This document shows, piece after piece, positions 46,071 to 56,290 of a DNA stretch of 64,000 bases. Location of the stretch: NCBI RefSeq assembly GCF_003049525.1, contig NZ_PYWL01000003.1:310001-374000 (forward strand), in the 5' to 3' direction. Made by a program: the position numbers and the translations under genes. Position 1 is the stretch's first letter. Every line of letters begins with the position of its first letter. The DNA is from Lysinibacillus fusiformis (GTDB taxonomy: Bacteria > Bacillota > Bacilli > Bacillales_A > Planococcaceae). The notes under the pieces were generated by a model, which was not told the DNA's origin, did not search any database, and saw nothing but the letters and a program-made list of their open reading frames with translations.

Positions 46071-46313
46071 TTAATGACCGCCACCAGGTACGTGAATGAA
46101 TGTTGTATAGTACGTGAAGCCAGCGAAGAATACAGTTAAATATGCTCCGAAAATGTACATGTACATACGTTCTGAAAGGTTTAAGAAGCCTAATAATAAG
46201 AATAAACCTGTATTACCTAAGAATAATAGCGATACCTCGTTCATACCACCAAGGTAGAACATAACGGCAAAAATACCTGTCCAGAATGCCATAACTTTAT
46301 ACATATTATCCAT
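46071..46313 (-). CDS. DUF2626-type small membrane protein (YqgY-like)
   Basis: 80 residues, three membrane helices and the C-terminal FIHVPGGGH tail characteristic of DUF2626. ATG 46313 is preceded by AAAGGAGGGG. The family's role is unknown; its place between yqgX and the comG region matches yqgY of B. subtilis. Confidence 0.85.
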   Translation of the reverse strand: MDNMYKVMAFWTGIFAVMFYLGGMNEVSLLFLGNTGLFLLLGFLNLSERMYMYIFGAYLTVFFAGFTYYTTFIHVPGGGH

Positions 46314-46430
46314 GAAATTTCCCCTCCTTTTGCCCACGACACAATAATCTCTTACTCATTATAAATGATAGGAAAGGTGTCTGTAAACTGGAACTTCTCC
46401 GTCTTTGTGACAAACGAATGGATTTTTTAA

Positions 46431-47150
46431 CTAGCTATCGATTTCTGTCACGTTTATTTCATATTTACATAAATCGCAATTATGTATCATACTCTCAATT
46501 TGCACAAATTCATTGCTTGAAAATAACGCATCTAACTGCCCTTTTAAATAGGATTCATGTAATGAGCAGACAATATCCGAATATGTTGTAAGTTGCTCTT
46601 GGAATGGACAATTAAAAATGGAGAATATCACCTTTTTGCCACGCTCTGTTTGTTGAATTTGTGGAACATAGCCAATTAATGCGGCATTGTCAGTTAATAG
46701 TTGAAGCTTCTCGTCGAAGGAAAGGGAATTATTGATTGTCAATTCAGCGTTTATATTTTGTTTCATTTGCTGATAACCATCTTGATAGCTAATTTCCTGA
46801 CATTTTTCTAAGACAGATGGTCCAAGCTCTTCCACTAATTGAATCGTCCATTTCAGTAAACGATCTTCGTCGCGTCTTGGGAAAGTTAATGATACACCTT
46901 TTTCTGAAGCCTTATACACCCGGCCAGGTCGACCACCTTTACCCGTTTTCACATAGTCTGCGGAAATAATATTAATTTCTGAAAGCTTTGTTAAATGAAG
47001 TCGAGCAACATTTGGATGGATGCCAAACTGATCAGCAATATGTTGGACGGTCACTGTTTTTTTCTCTTGCAATATGTACTCATAAATAGAGTATCTTGTT
47101 TCATCAGCTAAAGTGCTGGTAATTTTCAATGGATGGATCATATGCTTCAC
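46431..47150 (-). CDS. Winged-helix regulator with a probable Fe-S or metal-binding C-terminus
   Basis: 239 residues. The N-terminal ArsR/DeoR-like winged helix (about 5-85) ends in a GKGGRPGRVYKAS wing. The C-terminal domain has Cys181, Cys195, Cys225 and Cys228 (FNCPF, IVCSL, NCDLC), a spacing like that of SufR-type Fe-S repressors. It could sense iron-sulfur status or oxygen. It faces away from comGA across a 316-base gap, so it may control itself and perhaps comG (speculative). Confidence 0.75.
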   Translation of the reverse strand: MKHMIHPLKITSTLADETRYSIYEYILQEKKTVTVQHIADQFGIHPNVARLHLTKLSEINIISADYVKTGKGGRPGRVYKASEKGVSLTFPRRDEDRLLKWTIQLVEELGPSVLEKCQEISYQDGYQQMKQNINAELTINNSLSFDEKLQLLTDNAALIGYVPQIQQTERGKKVIFSIFNCPFQEQLTTYSDIVCSLHESYLKGQLDALFSSNEFVQIESMIHNCDLCKYEINVTEIDS

Positions 47151-47466
47151 CTCATTAGTTTTTTATAAAATTATGTTCGTCTACCAAGTGTTAGGAAAAT
47201 AATCATGTTCATTCTATTATATTCCATTATTGAAAAAGATACAGTTCATTTCAGCATAAATATTAATTTTTTCATGTATTTATCTTCTGTTTTAGTGGGA
47301 AATTGCACTTTATCCACATTTTTATAGCAAAAAACATGAATGATAGGAAATTTTATAACAAATTTTTATTTTCAGAAAAGGGCTTTCTTCGTAGGAAGAT
47401 CCTATTTATACTAGGAAATAACGAATACGCGGTCATATTCGAATGAACTAGAAGAGGGGTGCATAT
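47151..47466. other. 316-base gap between the regulator and comG
   Basis: AT-rich, with no gene. A TATACT-like -10 for comGA is near 47406, and a small palindrome TAGGAAGATCCTA lies a few bases before it. Segments such as AAATTTTTATTTT come within one base of half a ComK box (AAAA-N5-TTTT), but I cannot show a properly spaced pair. Confidence 0.5.
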
Positions 47467-48486
47467 ATGCAGAATTTTGAAATAGTCGTTGAACAAAAAT
47501 GTGAGCAACTTTTACTAAAAGCCTATCATTTTGGGGCAACCGATTTATTATTGGTGCCAAGCAATATAAATTATCGGATCTATTTTCGGAAATATGACAA
47601 GCTTCTTCATGCGGGTGAACTACCAAACGATCTGGCGGAACGGATGATATCCTATTATAAGTTTCTGGCGCAATTAGATATAAGTGAGAGACGTAAACCT
47701 CAAAGCGGCTCATTCCAAAAGGCGATGGAGCAACAGTCATATGCCTTTCGAGTATCTACACTGCCTTCCGTATTTTTAAAAGAAAGCCTCATTATCCGCT
47801 TACTTCTCCAAAATCATTCTTTTCCACTAACTTCCTTATGTTTTTTTAAAAGCTCAGCCTACAAATTAATGGAACTAGTACAGAATCGTCAGGGCCTTTT
47901 GTTTTTTACAGGGGCGACAGGATCTGGTAAGTCCACTTCACTTTATTCTTTAATCCATTATTGTTCTACCGAATTAAATAGGCATGTAATTTCCTTGGAA
48001 GACCCAGTAGAAAATAACCAAGCCAATTTACTTCAAATTCAAGTGAATGAACGAGCAGGCGTTACATACGCTACGGGGTTAAAAGCAATTTTGCGACATT
48101 CACCTGATGTGATCATGATTGGGGAAATTCGAGATAAAGAAACAGCAAAAATTGCCATCGAGGCAAGCTTGACGGGCCATTTAGTTGTTTCAACCATCCA
48201 CTCGAAGGATTCGATTAGCTGTCTTTACCGTTTAATGGACTTAGGGGTGTCGATAGATGAGCTTCAGCAAACGATCATTGGTATTGTTGCCCAAGTCCTT
48301 TTTCATTCATCAGCCTTACAGGATGATCGTCGTGCGTTGTACGAAATTTTATCGGATATTCATCTCAATCAGGCCATTACCGCTATTTTAAATAAGGGGA
48401 ATTTTCAGCTACCATACGAATTAACCATAAAGGGACAAAAAGAATTAGTGGAGAGCCATTATGCAGTTACAAACATACATCGCTAA
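47467..48486 (+). CDS. comGA: Competence pseudopilus assembly ATPase
   Basis: 339 residues, GspE/PilB family. Walker A is GATGSGKST, Asp box ISLEDPVE, Walker B IMIGEIRDKETA, and the His box region TIHSKD is present. It drives assembly of the transformation pseudopilus. There is no N-terminal MshEN domain, as usual for ComGA. AGAGGGGTGCAT precedes the ATG. It overlaps comGB by 26 bases. Confidence 0.95.
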   Translation: MQNFEIVVEQKCEQLLLKAYHFGATDLLLVPSNINYRIYFRKYDKLLHAGELPNDLAERMISYYKFLAQLDISERRKPQSGSFQKAMEQQSYAFRVSTLPSVFLKESLIIRLLLQNHSFPLTSLCFFKSSAYKLMELVQNRQGLLFFTGATGSGKSTSLYSLIHYCSTELNRHVISLEDPVENNQANLLQIQVNERAGVTYATGLKAILRHSPDVIMIGEIRDKETAKIAIEASLTGHLVVSTIHSKDSISCLYRLMDLGVSIDELQQTIIGIVAQVLFHSSALQDDRRALYEILSDIHLNQAITAILNKGNFQLPYELTIKGQKELVESHYAVTNIHR

Positions 48487-49543
48487 ATTTCAATTATATT
48501 ACAACAGAGCTACAAAATGGCGTGTAAAAGAGCAAGCGCAATTTATTCAACGTTTATCTGTATTAATGCAGGAGGGCTACTTATTTCCACAGGCTATCTC
48601 GATGCTACTCCCTCATCATATAGATGTTCATGAGGAAATTCAGCAACAAATTGATGAAAAACTTAGACAAGGAGAAGGCGTAACAAGCATTTTAGAAACA
48701 TTGCAGTTAGCTAAACATCATTTAGTAGCCATCAAAGTGGCAGAAAACAATGGGCATTTGCTTGAAGTATTAAAAGGTGTGGCTAAGCAAATGATTGTCG
48801 GTGAGCAGACGAAGAAAAAGTTAATTAAATTGCTTGTATATCCTGTCATGCTAATTTTATTTTTATTGTTGCTATTCTTTGTATTTCGAACAATTTTCTT
48901 ACCTAATATTGAACAAATGGTATCAAGTCGCTCGATTGAAGGTGAGAAGACAAGTGTGGCGCTATCTAAACTATTACTGCATGTCCCCGATTTTGTGATG
49001 GTAACAGCTTTGATTGTAATAGTCAGTTTATTGGTTTTACACCTCTATCTCAAACGCCAGCCCATTCCCGTACGACTATCAATACTATTAAAAATTCCAC
49101 TTTTTCAAATCTATATCCGACTCTCATGGACAAGGCAATTTGCTGCCTATTTAGGGAGTTTACTACAGAGTGGGTTTTCATTGCAGGCTAGTCTTCAAAT
49201 TTTAGAAGAACAATCCTTTCAACCTTTTCTACAGCATCTGTCTCTGCGTATTAAAGAAAGGGTCATCTTTGGAGAGTCATTGACTCAAGCCGTTCATATG
49301 GTGTCTATTTTTCATAAGGATTTTGCTACCTTTGTAGAACATGGAGAACAAAGTGGCTACTTAGGGAAGGAACTTACATTATATAGCGAACTATTACTGG
49401 AAAAACAGGAGCAACTATTGCAGAAGGTGCTCGCCTTCATCCAACCAAGCTTCTTTATTGTAATTGCTATATGTATTTTAGCGGCCTATGTCAGTTTACT
49501 ATTACCAATTTATCATATGATTGAATTAGTTTTGGAGGACTAA
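48461..49543 (+). CDS. comGB: Competence pseudopilus membrane platform protein
   Basis: 360 residues, GspF/PilC family with two repeats of the T2SSF domain and three main membrane helices (near 125-150, 175-197 and 330-355). WTRQFAAYLGSLLQSGFSL and the VEHGEQSG segment are typical. The start overlaps comGA with GGAGAG as its ribosome site. Confidence 0.93.
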   Translation: MQLQTYIAKFQLYYNRATKWRVKEQAQFIQRLSVLMQEGYLFPQAISMLLPHHIDVHEEIQQQIDEKLRQGEGVTSILETLQLAKHHLVAIKVAENNGHLLEVLKGVAKQMIVGEQTKKKLIKLLVYPVMLILFLLLLFFVFRTIFLPNIEQMVSSRSIEGEKTSVALSKLLLHVPDFVMVTALIVIVSLLVLHLYLKRQPIPVRLSILLKIPLFQIYIRLSWTRQFAAYLGSLLQSGFSLQASLQILEEQSFQPFLQHLSLRIKERVIFGESLTQAVHMVSIFHKDFATFVEHGEQSGYLGKELTLYSELLLEKQEQLLQKVLAFIQPSFFIVIAICILAAYVSLLLPIYHMIELVLED

Positions 49544-49544
49544 G

Positions 49545-49877
49545 ATGAAACATATTAAACAACAAAATGGTTTTACTTTAATCGAAATGCTCATTGTTTT
49601 GTTAATCATTTCTATTCTTATTTTAATTACAATTCCAAATGTTACGAAGCACTTCGCTACGATTGATGAGAAGGGCTGTGCTGCCTATATTAATATGGTA
49701 CAGGGGCAAGTAGAAGCCTATAGAGTGGATTTTATGGCATATCCAACTTTAGAGGATTTAGTAAAAGAAGGCTATTTGAAAGAAAATGAAACAACTTGTC
49801 CTAATAAAGAAGAAATAGTTATTACGACTAAGGGAGAGGTACGGTTAGCAAATGTCGGTGCAGGTACGAATGGCTAA
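49545..49877 (+). CDS. comGC: Major competence pseudopilin
   Basis: 110 residues. The prepilin peptidase site is NG|FTLIEML with Glu5 of the mature pilin intact, followed by a hydrophobic helix. Two Cys (in GCAAYI and TTCPN) probably form the disulfide known in ComGC. It starts one base after the comGB stop and shares its last base with comGD. Confidence 0.95.
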   Translation: MKHIKQQNGFTLIEMLIVLLIISILILITIPNVTKHFATIDEKGCAAYINMVQGQVEAYRVDFMAYPTLEDLVKEGYLKENETTCPNKEEIVITTKGEVRLANVGAGTNG

Positions 49878-50317
49878 TGAGAGAGCGACAAAATGAATTG
49901 GGCTTTACGATCCTCGAAATGCTAATAGTTTTATTTCTTGTTATGAGTTTAACAGCCATTGTTAGCAAATTCTCTTTACAATTAGCGGAGTCAAAGGAAT
50001 TAGAGCGTTTTTTTACTCAAATTCAACTAGACATTCAGTATATTCAAACCTATAGCATGAACCAGCGACAATATATCGCGATTAAATTCGAAAGCTCTAC
50101 AAGGCGCTACGTTATTCAAAAAGATGCTTTTTCCAATCTATATGAACGTCCATTCCCTAAAGGAGTCGAATTTTTGCCTGATGAGAGCTCTATTTATACG
50201 ATTGTTTATAATGTTAATGGCAATGTCAGGTCAGCTGGCACCATCGCGTTTCAAACGCCACAGGGAAAGAAAAAGGTAATCATTACATTAGGGCGAGGGA
50301 GAGCGAGAATTGAATGA
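49877..50317 (+). CDS. comGD: Minor competence pseudopilin
   Basis: 146 residues. The cleavage site is LG|FTILEML, with a membrane helix and a beta-rich C-terminus. Start TAATGA overlaps the comGC stop. It overlaps comGE by eight bases. It is probably a minor component of the transformation pilus. Confidence 0.9.
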   Translation: MRERQNELGFTILEMLIVLFLVMSLTAIVSKFSLQLAESKELERFFTQIQLDIQYIQTYSMNQRQYIAIKFESSTRRYVIQKDAFSNLYERPFPKGVEFLPDESSIYTIVYNVNGNVRSAGTIAFQTPQGKKKVIITLGRGRARIE

Positions 50318-50627
50318 ATCAGGCTATTCTTTTGTTGAAACGATTTTGGCAATGGGCATCTTGATGTTACTTTGCAGCTCCTTATTGCCTATTACCTATA
50401 CGATGAAAACGAATCTTATGAATAAAAAAATGGAAATGATTGCAGCTGAAACGGCGTATGAGGGCCTGAAATTATTTCAAGCTGTACAACAAACTGAGGG
50501 CACAAGAATTATTGAACAGGTTGAGTATCAATGGATGTTTAATGGTGAAGAAATTTGTGTTCGTTTTCACAATATACTTAAGCCACGCCAAAAATGTATT
50601 CCCCTTACAGGAAATGTCGATGAATAA
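50310..50627 (+). CDS. comGE: Minor competence pseudopilin
   Basis: 105 residues starting at TTG 50310 (GGGAGAGCGAG upstream). The processing motif is SG|YSFVETI, with Phe replaced by Tyr, and the Glu kept. It overlaps both neighbours, as in other comG operons. Confidence 0.85.
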   Translation: MNESGYSFVETILAMGILMLLCSSLLPITYTMKTNLMNKKMEMIAAETAYEGLKLFQAVQQTEGTRIIEQVEYQWMFNGEEICVRFHNILKPRQKCIPLTGNVDE

Positions 50628-51048
50628 TGAGAAGGGCTATACCTTACTAGAAGCAATGTTTCAATTAATGGTGTTTGTGCTTATTTCTCATCTTTTTGTC
50701 CTAATTATGCTGTGGTATGCTGAAATGACCTCAACTATGCAAACGGATGAACAGTCGAAATGGGAGCAGTTTGTGTATGATTTAAATAAAGGGCTAAAGG
50801 ATATTTTAACGTTCTCCGTGCGGGATGATCACAAAAGAATCACTTTCCAGACCACAGAATCTGTCCATTATATTGATTGCTATCGTAATACCATTCGTGA
50901 ACAAGTAAATGGAGGACATGTTCCCATGCTAAATGGCATCAATAAATGTCAGTTCACTTATAGCGGAAATATGCTGACGGTAGCGGTGGAAATGCCTAGT
51001 GGTATGCAAAAGGAGAGAACCTTCTATGTGCCAATTATTGAAAAATGA
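50620..51048 (+). CDS. comGF: Minor competence pseudopilin
   Basis: 142 residues from ATG 50620, 7 nt after AGGA and overlapping comGE by eight bases. KG|YTLLEAMF is the processing motif. The C-terminal part with YIDCYRNTIREQVNGG is the ComGF-family signature. An open frame extends further upstream, but only inside comGE. Confidence 0.88.
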   Translation: MNNEKGYTLLEAMFQLMVFVLISHLFVLIMLWYAEMTSTMQTDEQSKWEQFVYDLNKGLKDILTFSVRDDHKRITFQTTESVHYIDCYRNTIREQVNGGHVPMLNGINKCQFTYSGNMLTVAVEMPSGMQKERTFYVPIIEK

Positions 51049-51226
51049 CAGTGGGGCTATTTTTTTAATCGCAATTGCATTATTATTTCTTGTAACTACT
51101 TTTCTTCTTGCGTATTGTATGTCATATGAAATGCAATTTCAAACATATGATGGGCTCGAAAAATTGAATGTTCAAGCTACGATAAATTTATTGGGACAAA
51201 TTTTGTCAGACAGTGTAGAATCGTAG
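51026..51226 (+). CDS. comGG: Competence protein ComGG-like, short
   Basis: 66 residues from ATG 51026 (AGGAGAG upstream). One membrane helix with the pilin-like DSGAIFLIAIALLFL; the usual B. subtilis ComGG is about 125 residues, so this form is short. Assigned mainly by position as last gene of comG. Confidence 0.7.
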   Translation: MCQLLKNDSGAIFLIAIALLFLVTTFLLAYCMSYEMQFQTYDGLEKLNVQATINLLGQILSDSVES

Positions 51227-51246
51227 TTATAAGAAGGTGATTCGAA

Positions 51247-51762
51247 TTGCGAAAAATATATTTAGTTGGTTTTATGGGTAGTGGAAAGAGTGCTTTAGGA
51301 AGACGTTTAAGCTTTTTATTAAAGATGCCATATTATGATATGGATCATGAAATAGTGAGACAGCAAGGAACGTCCATCCCGCAGATTTTTGAAAAGTACG
51401 GAGAGGCCCATTTTCGAAAAATAGAAACAGAATTTTTGAAAAGTTTCCGCGATGAGGCTTGTATCATTTCTACGGGCGGTGGAGTTGCGATGAATGCTGA
51501 AAATCGAAAAATTATGAGACGTAGTGGCTTAGTATTTTTTTTAGATGCTTCGTTTGAAGATATTTATAAACGAGTTCAGCATGATCCTAACAGACCAATC
51601 GTACAAAGCTCAACAAAAGAAGAGCTAGAAAGTCTGTATCATTACAGAAGAAAGTTTTATCGTGATGCAGGGCATATTCAGGTCCTGACAGAGGGCAGAA
51701 CCATTCGCCAAATTTTAGAGTATTTAGTGTTCCAAGTAAAAAGGCTTAAAAACGAACGATGA
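51247..51762 (+). CDS. aroK: Shikimate kinase
   Basis: 171 residues. P-loop GFMGSGKS (8-15), shikimate-binding DMDHEIVRQ with the Asp, FRKIE and STGGGVAM segments, and the lid RPIV. It phosphorylates shikimate for aromatic amino acid synthesis. The start is TTG 51247 with AAGGTGATT upstream. It is 21 bases after comGG and may be read through from it. Confidence 0.95.
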   Translation: MRKIYLVGFMGSGKSALGRRLSFLLKMPYYDMDHEIVRQQGTSIPQIFEKYGEAHFRKIETEFLKSFRDEACIISTGGGVAMNAENRKIMRRSGLVFFLDASFEDIYKRVQHDPNRPIVQSSTKEELESLYHYRRKFYRDAGHIQVLTEGRTIRQILEYLVFQVKRLKNER

Positions 51763-51911
51763 AGGATGCGAAGTATATTAATGTTCGCATTTTATTATCT
51801 TTTAAAAAATGATTGCCTTTTCAATGCATTTAATGTTAGGATATAGACAAATAAGTAACTAAATGTTCATTGAATACTAAATAGTACCAAGATGTATCTT
51901 GGGCGGATGAT

Positions 51912-52149
51912 TATACGGGGAGAGAGCGTAATTAAACGCCACCGAAGGAGCAAGTAGCAATGGCTATGAATCTCTCAGGTAAAAGGACTCGTATAAGACG
52001 CAACTCTGGAGAGAGCTGTAGTATAACAATAGCAGCCACCAAAGGGGAAAGCCGACTAATTGGCAGTATCAACCATGCGAGTTAGTCTGGTGTAACTTTC
52101 AGGTGCAAGGACAGAGAATCCCGAAAAGGGGTTCGTCTGTCTTTTTTTA
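51912..52149 (+). ncRNA. Tandem glycine riboswitch
   Basis: Two aptamers lie in series: the first (about 51914-51993) with GGGGAGAGAGCG, GCCACCGAAGGAGCAA and CTCTCAGGTAAAAGGAC, the second (about 52003-52117) with CTGGAGAGAGC, GCCACCAAAGGGGAAA and CTTTCAGGTGCAAGGAC. The expression platform is a terminator, GACAGA paired with TCTGTC (52111-52142) then a T-run. Glycine binding should turn on the downstream cleavage operon. Confidence 0.95.
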
Positions 52150-52265
52150 TGTCTTTAGGTACTCCGTGAAGCTTTTTACTTTGCTAAGTCATGATTGTAC
52201 CCATACAAAAAGCAGACGAACTACTACCAGTAAAAATGTAACTAACAATAAGGGGGCAAAAAAGA

Positions 52266-53369
52266 ATGACGAATGAATTAAAACGTACACCTCTATTTGA
52301 AGAATATGCGAAATACGGTGCTAAGACGGTTGACTTCGGTGGATGGGAATTACCAGTTCAATTCTCCTCTATTAAAGATGAACATGATGCAGTACGTAAT
52401 CGTGCGGGATTATTTGATGTATCCCATATGGGTGAAATTTTAGTAACCGGTCCCGATGCATTAGATTTTTTACAAAATCTTTTATCCAATGATGTTTCAA
52501 AAATAGCTACTGGCCAGGCACAATACACAGCAATGTGCTATGAGGACGGCGGTGTTGTCGATGATTTACTAACGTATAAGCTAGCAGATCAACACTATTT
52601 ATTATGCGTGAATGCAGCAAATATCGAAAAAGACTATGATTGGATGCTGGAAAATCAACATCAATATGATGTGACGATTGACAATCAATCGGAAGCCTAT
52701 GCACAAATTGCCCTACAAGGACCTTTAGCAGAGGAGGTTCTTCAATCCCTAACTTCAACTGATGTAAGTGCCATTAAATTTTTCCGATTCCAAGAGAATG
52801 TAGAAGTTGCAGGACATAAGGTGTTAGTTTCTCGTAGTGGATACACAGGAGAAGATGGCTTCGAATTATATGGAGCACCGGAAGATATTAAAGCGCTATG
52901 GGGTAAAATTTTAGATGCTGGTCAAGACAAAGGTGTTGTTCCTGCAGGTCTAGGATGTCGAGATACACTACGTTTTGAAGCGGGTCTGCCACTTTACGGT
53001 CAAGAATTATCAGCAACCATTTCTCCTCTTGAAGCAGGTATTGGCTTTGCTGTGAAATTAAATAAAGAAGATTTTATTGGTCATGATGCATTAGTAGCTC
53101 AGAAGGAAAATGGTCTTCCACGCAAACTAGTTGGCATTGAAATGATCGATAAAGGGATTCCACGCCATGGCTATAAAGTGTTTAAAGATGGTCAGGAAAT
53201 TGGTGAAGTTACAACAGGAACACAGCTTCCTTCTTCAAAACGTAATGTTGGTCACGCGTTAATTGACAGTCAATTCGCAACTATCGGAAATGAATTAGAA
53301 ATTGAAATCCGTGGTAAGCAACTAAAAGTGATTACAGTTGAAACACCGTTTTACAAGCGTTCAAAATAA
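52266..53369 (+). CDS. gcvT: Glycine cleavage system T protein (aminomethyltransferase)
   Basis: 367 residues. Folate-binding and catalytic segments FDVSHMGEI, the catalytic Asp region with SNDVSK, and [13 protein letters not shown] are present. It transfers the aminomethyl carbon to tetrahydrofolate and releases ammonia. AAGGGGGC lies upstream. First gene of the gcvT-gcvPA-gcvPB operon under the glycine riboswitch. Confidence 0.96.
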   Translation: MTNELKRTPLFEEYAKYGAKTVDFGGWELPVQFSSIKDEHDAVRNRAGLFDVSHMGEILVTGPDALDFLQNLLSNDVSKIATGQAQYTAMCYEDGGVVDDLLTYKLADQHYLLCVNAANIEKDYDWMLENQHQYDVTIDNQSEAYAQIALQGPLAEEVLQSLTSTDVSAIKFFRFQENVEVAGHKVLVSRSGYTGEDGFELYGAPEDIKALWGKILDAGQDKGVVPAGLGCRDTLRFEAGLPLYGQELSATISPLEAGIGFAVKLNKEDFIGHDALVAQKENGLPRKLVGIEMIDKGIPRHGYKVFKDGQEIGEVTTGTQLPSSKRNVGHALIDSQFATIGNELEIEIRGKQLKVITVETPFYKRSK

Positions 53370-53394
53370 TAGCTGAAAAGAGGGACCTACATTT

Positions 53395-54741
53395 ATGAAA
53401 CATCGTTATTTACCAATGACGGAGCAAGATCAAAAAGAAATGTTAGACGTAATCGGTGTATCCTCAGTTGATGAATTATTCGAGGATATTCCAGAGAAAG
53501 TACGTTTTAAAGGCCTTTATGACATCAAGGCAGCAAAATCGGAATCTGCTTTATTAAAAGAGTTATCGGCACTTGCTGCTAAAAACAAAGACACAAATGC
53601 GAATGCATCGTTTTTAGGTGCAGGCGTTTATAACCACTACAAGCCCGTGATCGTGGATCATGTTATTTCTCGCTCAGAGTTTTATACAGCTTATACACCC
53701 TATCAACCTGAAATTTCACAAGGTGAGCTTCAAGCTATTTTTGAATTCCAAACTATGATTGCAGAGCTTACTGGTATGGATCTTGCCAACTCTTCTATGT
53801 ATGACGGTGGTACAGCATTGGCTGAAGCAGGAATGTTGGCAGCTGGACATACACGTCGTAAGAAAATTTTAGTATCTGAAACGGTACACCCAGAATATCG
53901 TGATGTTGTGGCTACATATGCCTATGGTCAATCTATTGAAATCGTAACAATTCCACATAAAGATGGTGTGACTGATATTGCAGCTTTAAAAGAGCTAATT
54001 GACGACAATACGGCAGCAGTTATTGCTCAATATCCAAACTTCTTTGGTCAAGTTGAGGATATTCAAGTAATTGGTGATATAGCACATGAAGCAAAAAGCT
54101 TATTCGTAGTATCGTCTAACCCACTTGCCCTAGGTATTTTAACTCCTCCAGGTAAACTAGGAGCTGATATTTGTGTAGGTGATGCACAAGTTTTCGGTAT
54201 CTCTGAAGCATTTGGTGGTCCACACTGTGGTTTCTTTGCAGTGACAACTAAATTAATGCGTAAGGTGCCAGGTCGACTTGTTGGTGAAACAGTAGATGGT
54301 GAAGGACGTCGTGGTTATGTATTAACACTACAAGCACGTGAACAACATATCCGTCGCGATAAAGCAACTTCTAATATCTGTTCGAACCAAGCACTTCTTG
54401 CACTTGCAGCTTCTGTAGCGATGACAGCTCTAGGGAAACAAGGTATTCGCGAAATGGCTACACAAAATATTGCGAAAACACGTTATGCAAAAAATGCCTT
54501 TGAAGCAGCAGGCTTTACAGTAGCATTCCAAGGTGCACATTTTAATGAAATCGTAGTGAAAACAAATAAATGTGTGAAGGAAATCAATAAAGGCTTAATT
54601 GAAAAAGGTATTATTGGTGGATATCCTTTAGGTCAAAATTATGACTCTCTTAAAAATCATGTGCTAATTGCTGTGACTGAATTACGCACAAAAGAAGAAA
54701 TTGATGCACTAGTTGCAGAAATGGGGGCTCTTCATGCATAA
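53395..54741 (+). CDS. gcvPA: Glycine dehydrogenase (decarboxylating) subunit 1
   Basis: 448 residues, PLP fold type I, the N-terminal half of the P protein, which is split in Bacillaceae. [21 protein letters not shown] and the [10 protein letters not shown] segment are conserved. It lacks the PLP lysine, which is on subunit 2. AGAGGGACC precedes the ATG. It overlaps gcvPB by eight bases. Confidence 0.96.
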   Translation: MKHRYLPMTEQDQKEMLDVIGVSSVDELFEDIPEKVRFKGLYDIKAAKSESALLKELSALAAKNKDTNANASFLGAGVYNHYKPVIVDHVISRSEFYTAYTPYQPEISQGELQAIFEFQTMIAELTGMDLANSSMYDGGTALAEAGMLAAGHTRRKKILVSETVHPEYRDVVATYAYGQSIEIVTIPHKDGVTDIAALKELIDDNTAAVIAQYPNFFGQVEDIQVIGDIAHEAKSLFVVSSNPLALGILTPPGKLGADICVGDAQVFGISEAFGGPHCGFFAVTTKLMRKVPGRLVGETVDGEGRRGYVLTLQAREQHIRRDKATSNICSNQALLALAASVAMTALGKQGIREMATQNIAKTRYAKNAFEAAGFTVAFQGAHFNEIVVKTNKCVKEINKGLIEKGIIGGYPLGQNYDSLKNHVLIAVTELRTKEEIDALVAEMGALHA

Positions 54742-56197
54742 CGAAAATCAAACACTCATTTTTGAAATTTCAAAAGAAGGTCGCGTTGGCTATAGTTTAG
54801 AAGCGCTTGATGTACCTGAAGTAGATCTAACAGATATATTACCTGCTAATTTAGTACGTACAGAGGCAGCAGAATTACCTGAAGTATCTGAGCTTGATAT
54901 CATGCGTCACTACACAGCACTTTCTCGTAGAAATCATGGTGTAGACTCTGGCTTCTACCCACTTGGCTCATGTACGATGAAATATAATCCAAAAATTAAT
55001 GAAGCGGTAGCTCGTCTTTCTGGCTTTGCCAATGTGCACCCACTACAAGATGAGTCAACAGCACAAGGTGCCATGGAGCTTCTTTATGATCTTCAAACGT
55101 CATTAGTAGAAATTACTGGTATGGATGAAGTGACATTACAGCCAGCAGCAGGGGCACATGGAGAGTGGACAGCATTAATGATGATCCGCGCTTTCCATGA
55201 AGCAAATGGAGAAGGTCACCGTAACAAAGTTATCGTTCCCGACTCTGCTCACGGAACTAACCCAGCTTCAGCAACAGTAGCAGGCTTTGAAACAATTACA
55301 GTTAAATCAGATGAAACTGGTTTAGTTGATATTGAAGACCTTCGAAAAGTCGTAGGTCCTGACACTGCTGCCTTAATGTTAACAAACCCGAATACACTTG
55401 GTTTATTTGAAGAAAACATCATCGAAATGGCGGAGCTTATCCACTCTGTTGGCGGTAAAGTGTACTATGATGGTGCCAACTTAAATGCCGTTATGAGTAA
55501 AGCACGTCCTGGCGATATGGGCTTTGACTGTGTACATTTAAATCTGCATAAAACATTTACAGGTCCACACGGTGGTGGTGGTCCAGGTTCAGGTCCAGTA
55601 GGCGTAAAGGCAGATTTAATTCCATTCCTACCAAAGCCAGTACTTGTAAGAACGGAAGAAGGAGCATACCATTTCGATTACAACCGTCCACAATCTATCG
55701 GACGAGTAAAACCATACTATGGTAACTTTGGTATCAATGTGCGTGCTTATACGTACATCCGTACAATGGGTCCAGATGGCCTAAAAGCTGTCACAGAATA
55801 TGCTGTATTAAACGCCAACTATATGATGCGTCGTTTAGAGCCATTCTACGATCTTCCATATAACCGTCATTGTAAACATGAATTTGTTTTATCTGGTCAT
55901 CGCCAAAAGAAATTGGGCGTTCGTACACTAGATATCGCAAAACGTCTGTTAGACTTTGGCTATCATCCACCAACAACATACTTCCCATTAAATGTGGAAG
56001 AGGCGTTAATGATTGAGCCAACAGAAACAGAATCTAAAGAAACATTAGATGCATTCTGCGATGTGATGATTCAAATTGCGAAGGAAGCGGAGGAAAATCC
56101 ATCCATCGTTCAAGAAGCACCACATACTACAGTCGTTTCTCGCCTAGACGAAACACGTGCGGCTCGTACACCTGTACTACGTTATCAAAAAGCTTAA
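54734..56197 (+). CDS. gcvPB: Glycine dehydrogenase (decarboxylating) subunit 2
   Basis: 487 residues. The PLP-binding lysine is in [29 protein letters not shown] and [11 protein letters not shown] are also typical. With GcvPA it decarboxylates glycine and loads the lipoylated H protein. Start ATG 54734 overlaps the gcvPA end and is preceded by GGGGGC; an in-frame TTG at 54713 is inside gcvPA. Confidence 0.96.
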   Translation: MHNENQTLIFEISKEGRVGYSLEALDVPEVDLTDILPANLVRTEAAELPEVSELDIMRHYTALSRRNHGVDSGFYPLGSCTMKYNPKINEAVARLSGFANVHPLQDESTAQGAMELLYDLQTSLVEITGMDEVTLQPAAGAHGEWTALMMIRAFHEANGEGHRNKVIVPDSAHGTNPASATVAGFETITVKSDETGLVDIEDLRKVVGPDTAALMLTNPNTLGLFEENIIEMAELIHSVGGKVYYDGANLNAVMSKARPGDMGFDCVHLNLHKTFTGPHGGGGPGSGPVGVKADLIPFLPKPVLVRTEEGAYHFDYNRPQSIGRVKPYYGNFGINVRAYTYIRTMGPDGLKAVTEYAVLNANYMMRRLEPFYDLPYNRHCKHEFVLSGHRQKKLGVRTLDIAKRLLDFGYHPPTTYFPLNVEEALMIEPTETESKETLDAFCDVMIQIAKEAEENPSIVQEAPHTTVVSRLDETRAARTPVLRYQKA

Positions 56198-56202
56198 AAT
56201 TG

Positions 56203-56236
56203 ACAAACCGCTCACTTTTTTAGTGGGCGGTTTTTA
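56203..56236 (+). terminator. Terminator of the gcv operon
   Basis: CAAACCGCTCAC pairs with GTGGGCGGTTTTT. It marks the left boundary of the kinase/sheath-like cluster. Confidence 0.88.
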
Positions 56237-56290
56237 TATGATTTTTTTGTTATAATTTCCCTTAGATGGTTTGTGGAAGGAGGGATTCAA

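Noticed and set aside
47280..47420. ComK box upstream of comGA
   Set aside because: Only single near-matches to AAAA-N5-TTTT; no correctly spaced pair, so not reported as a site.
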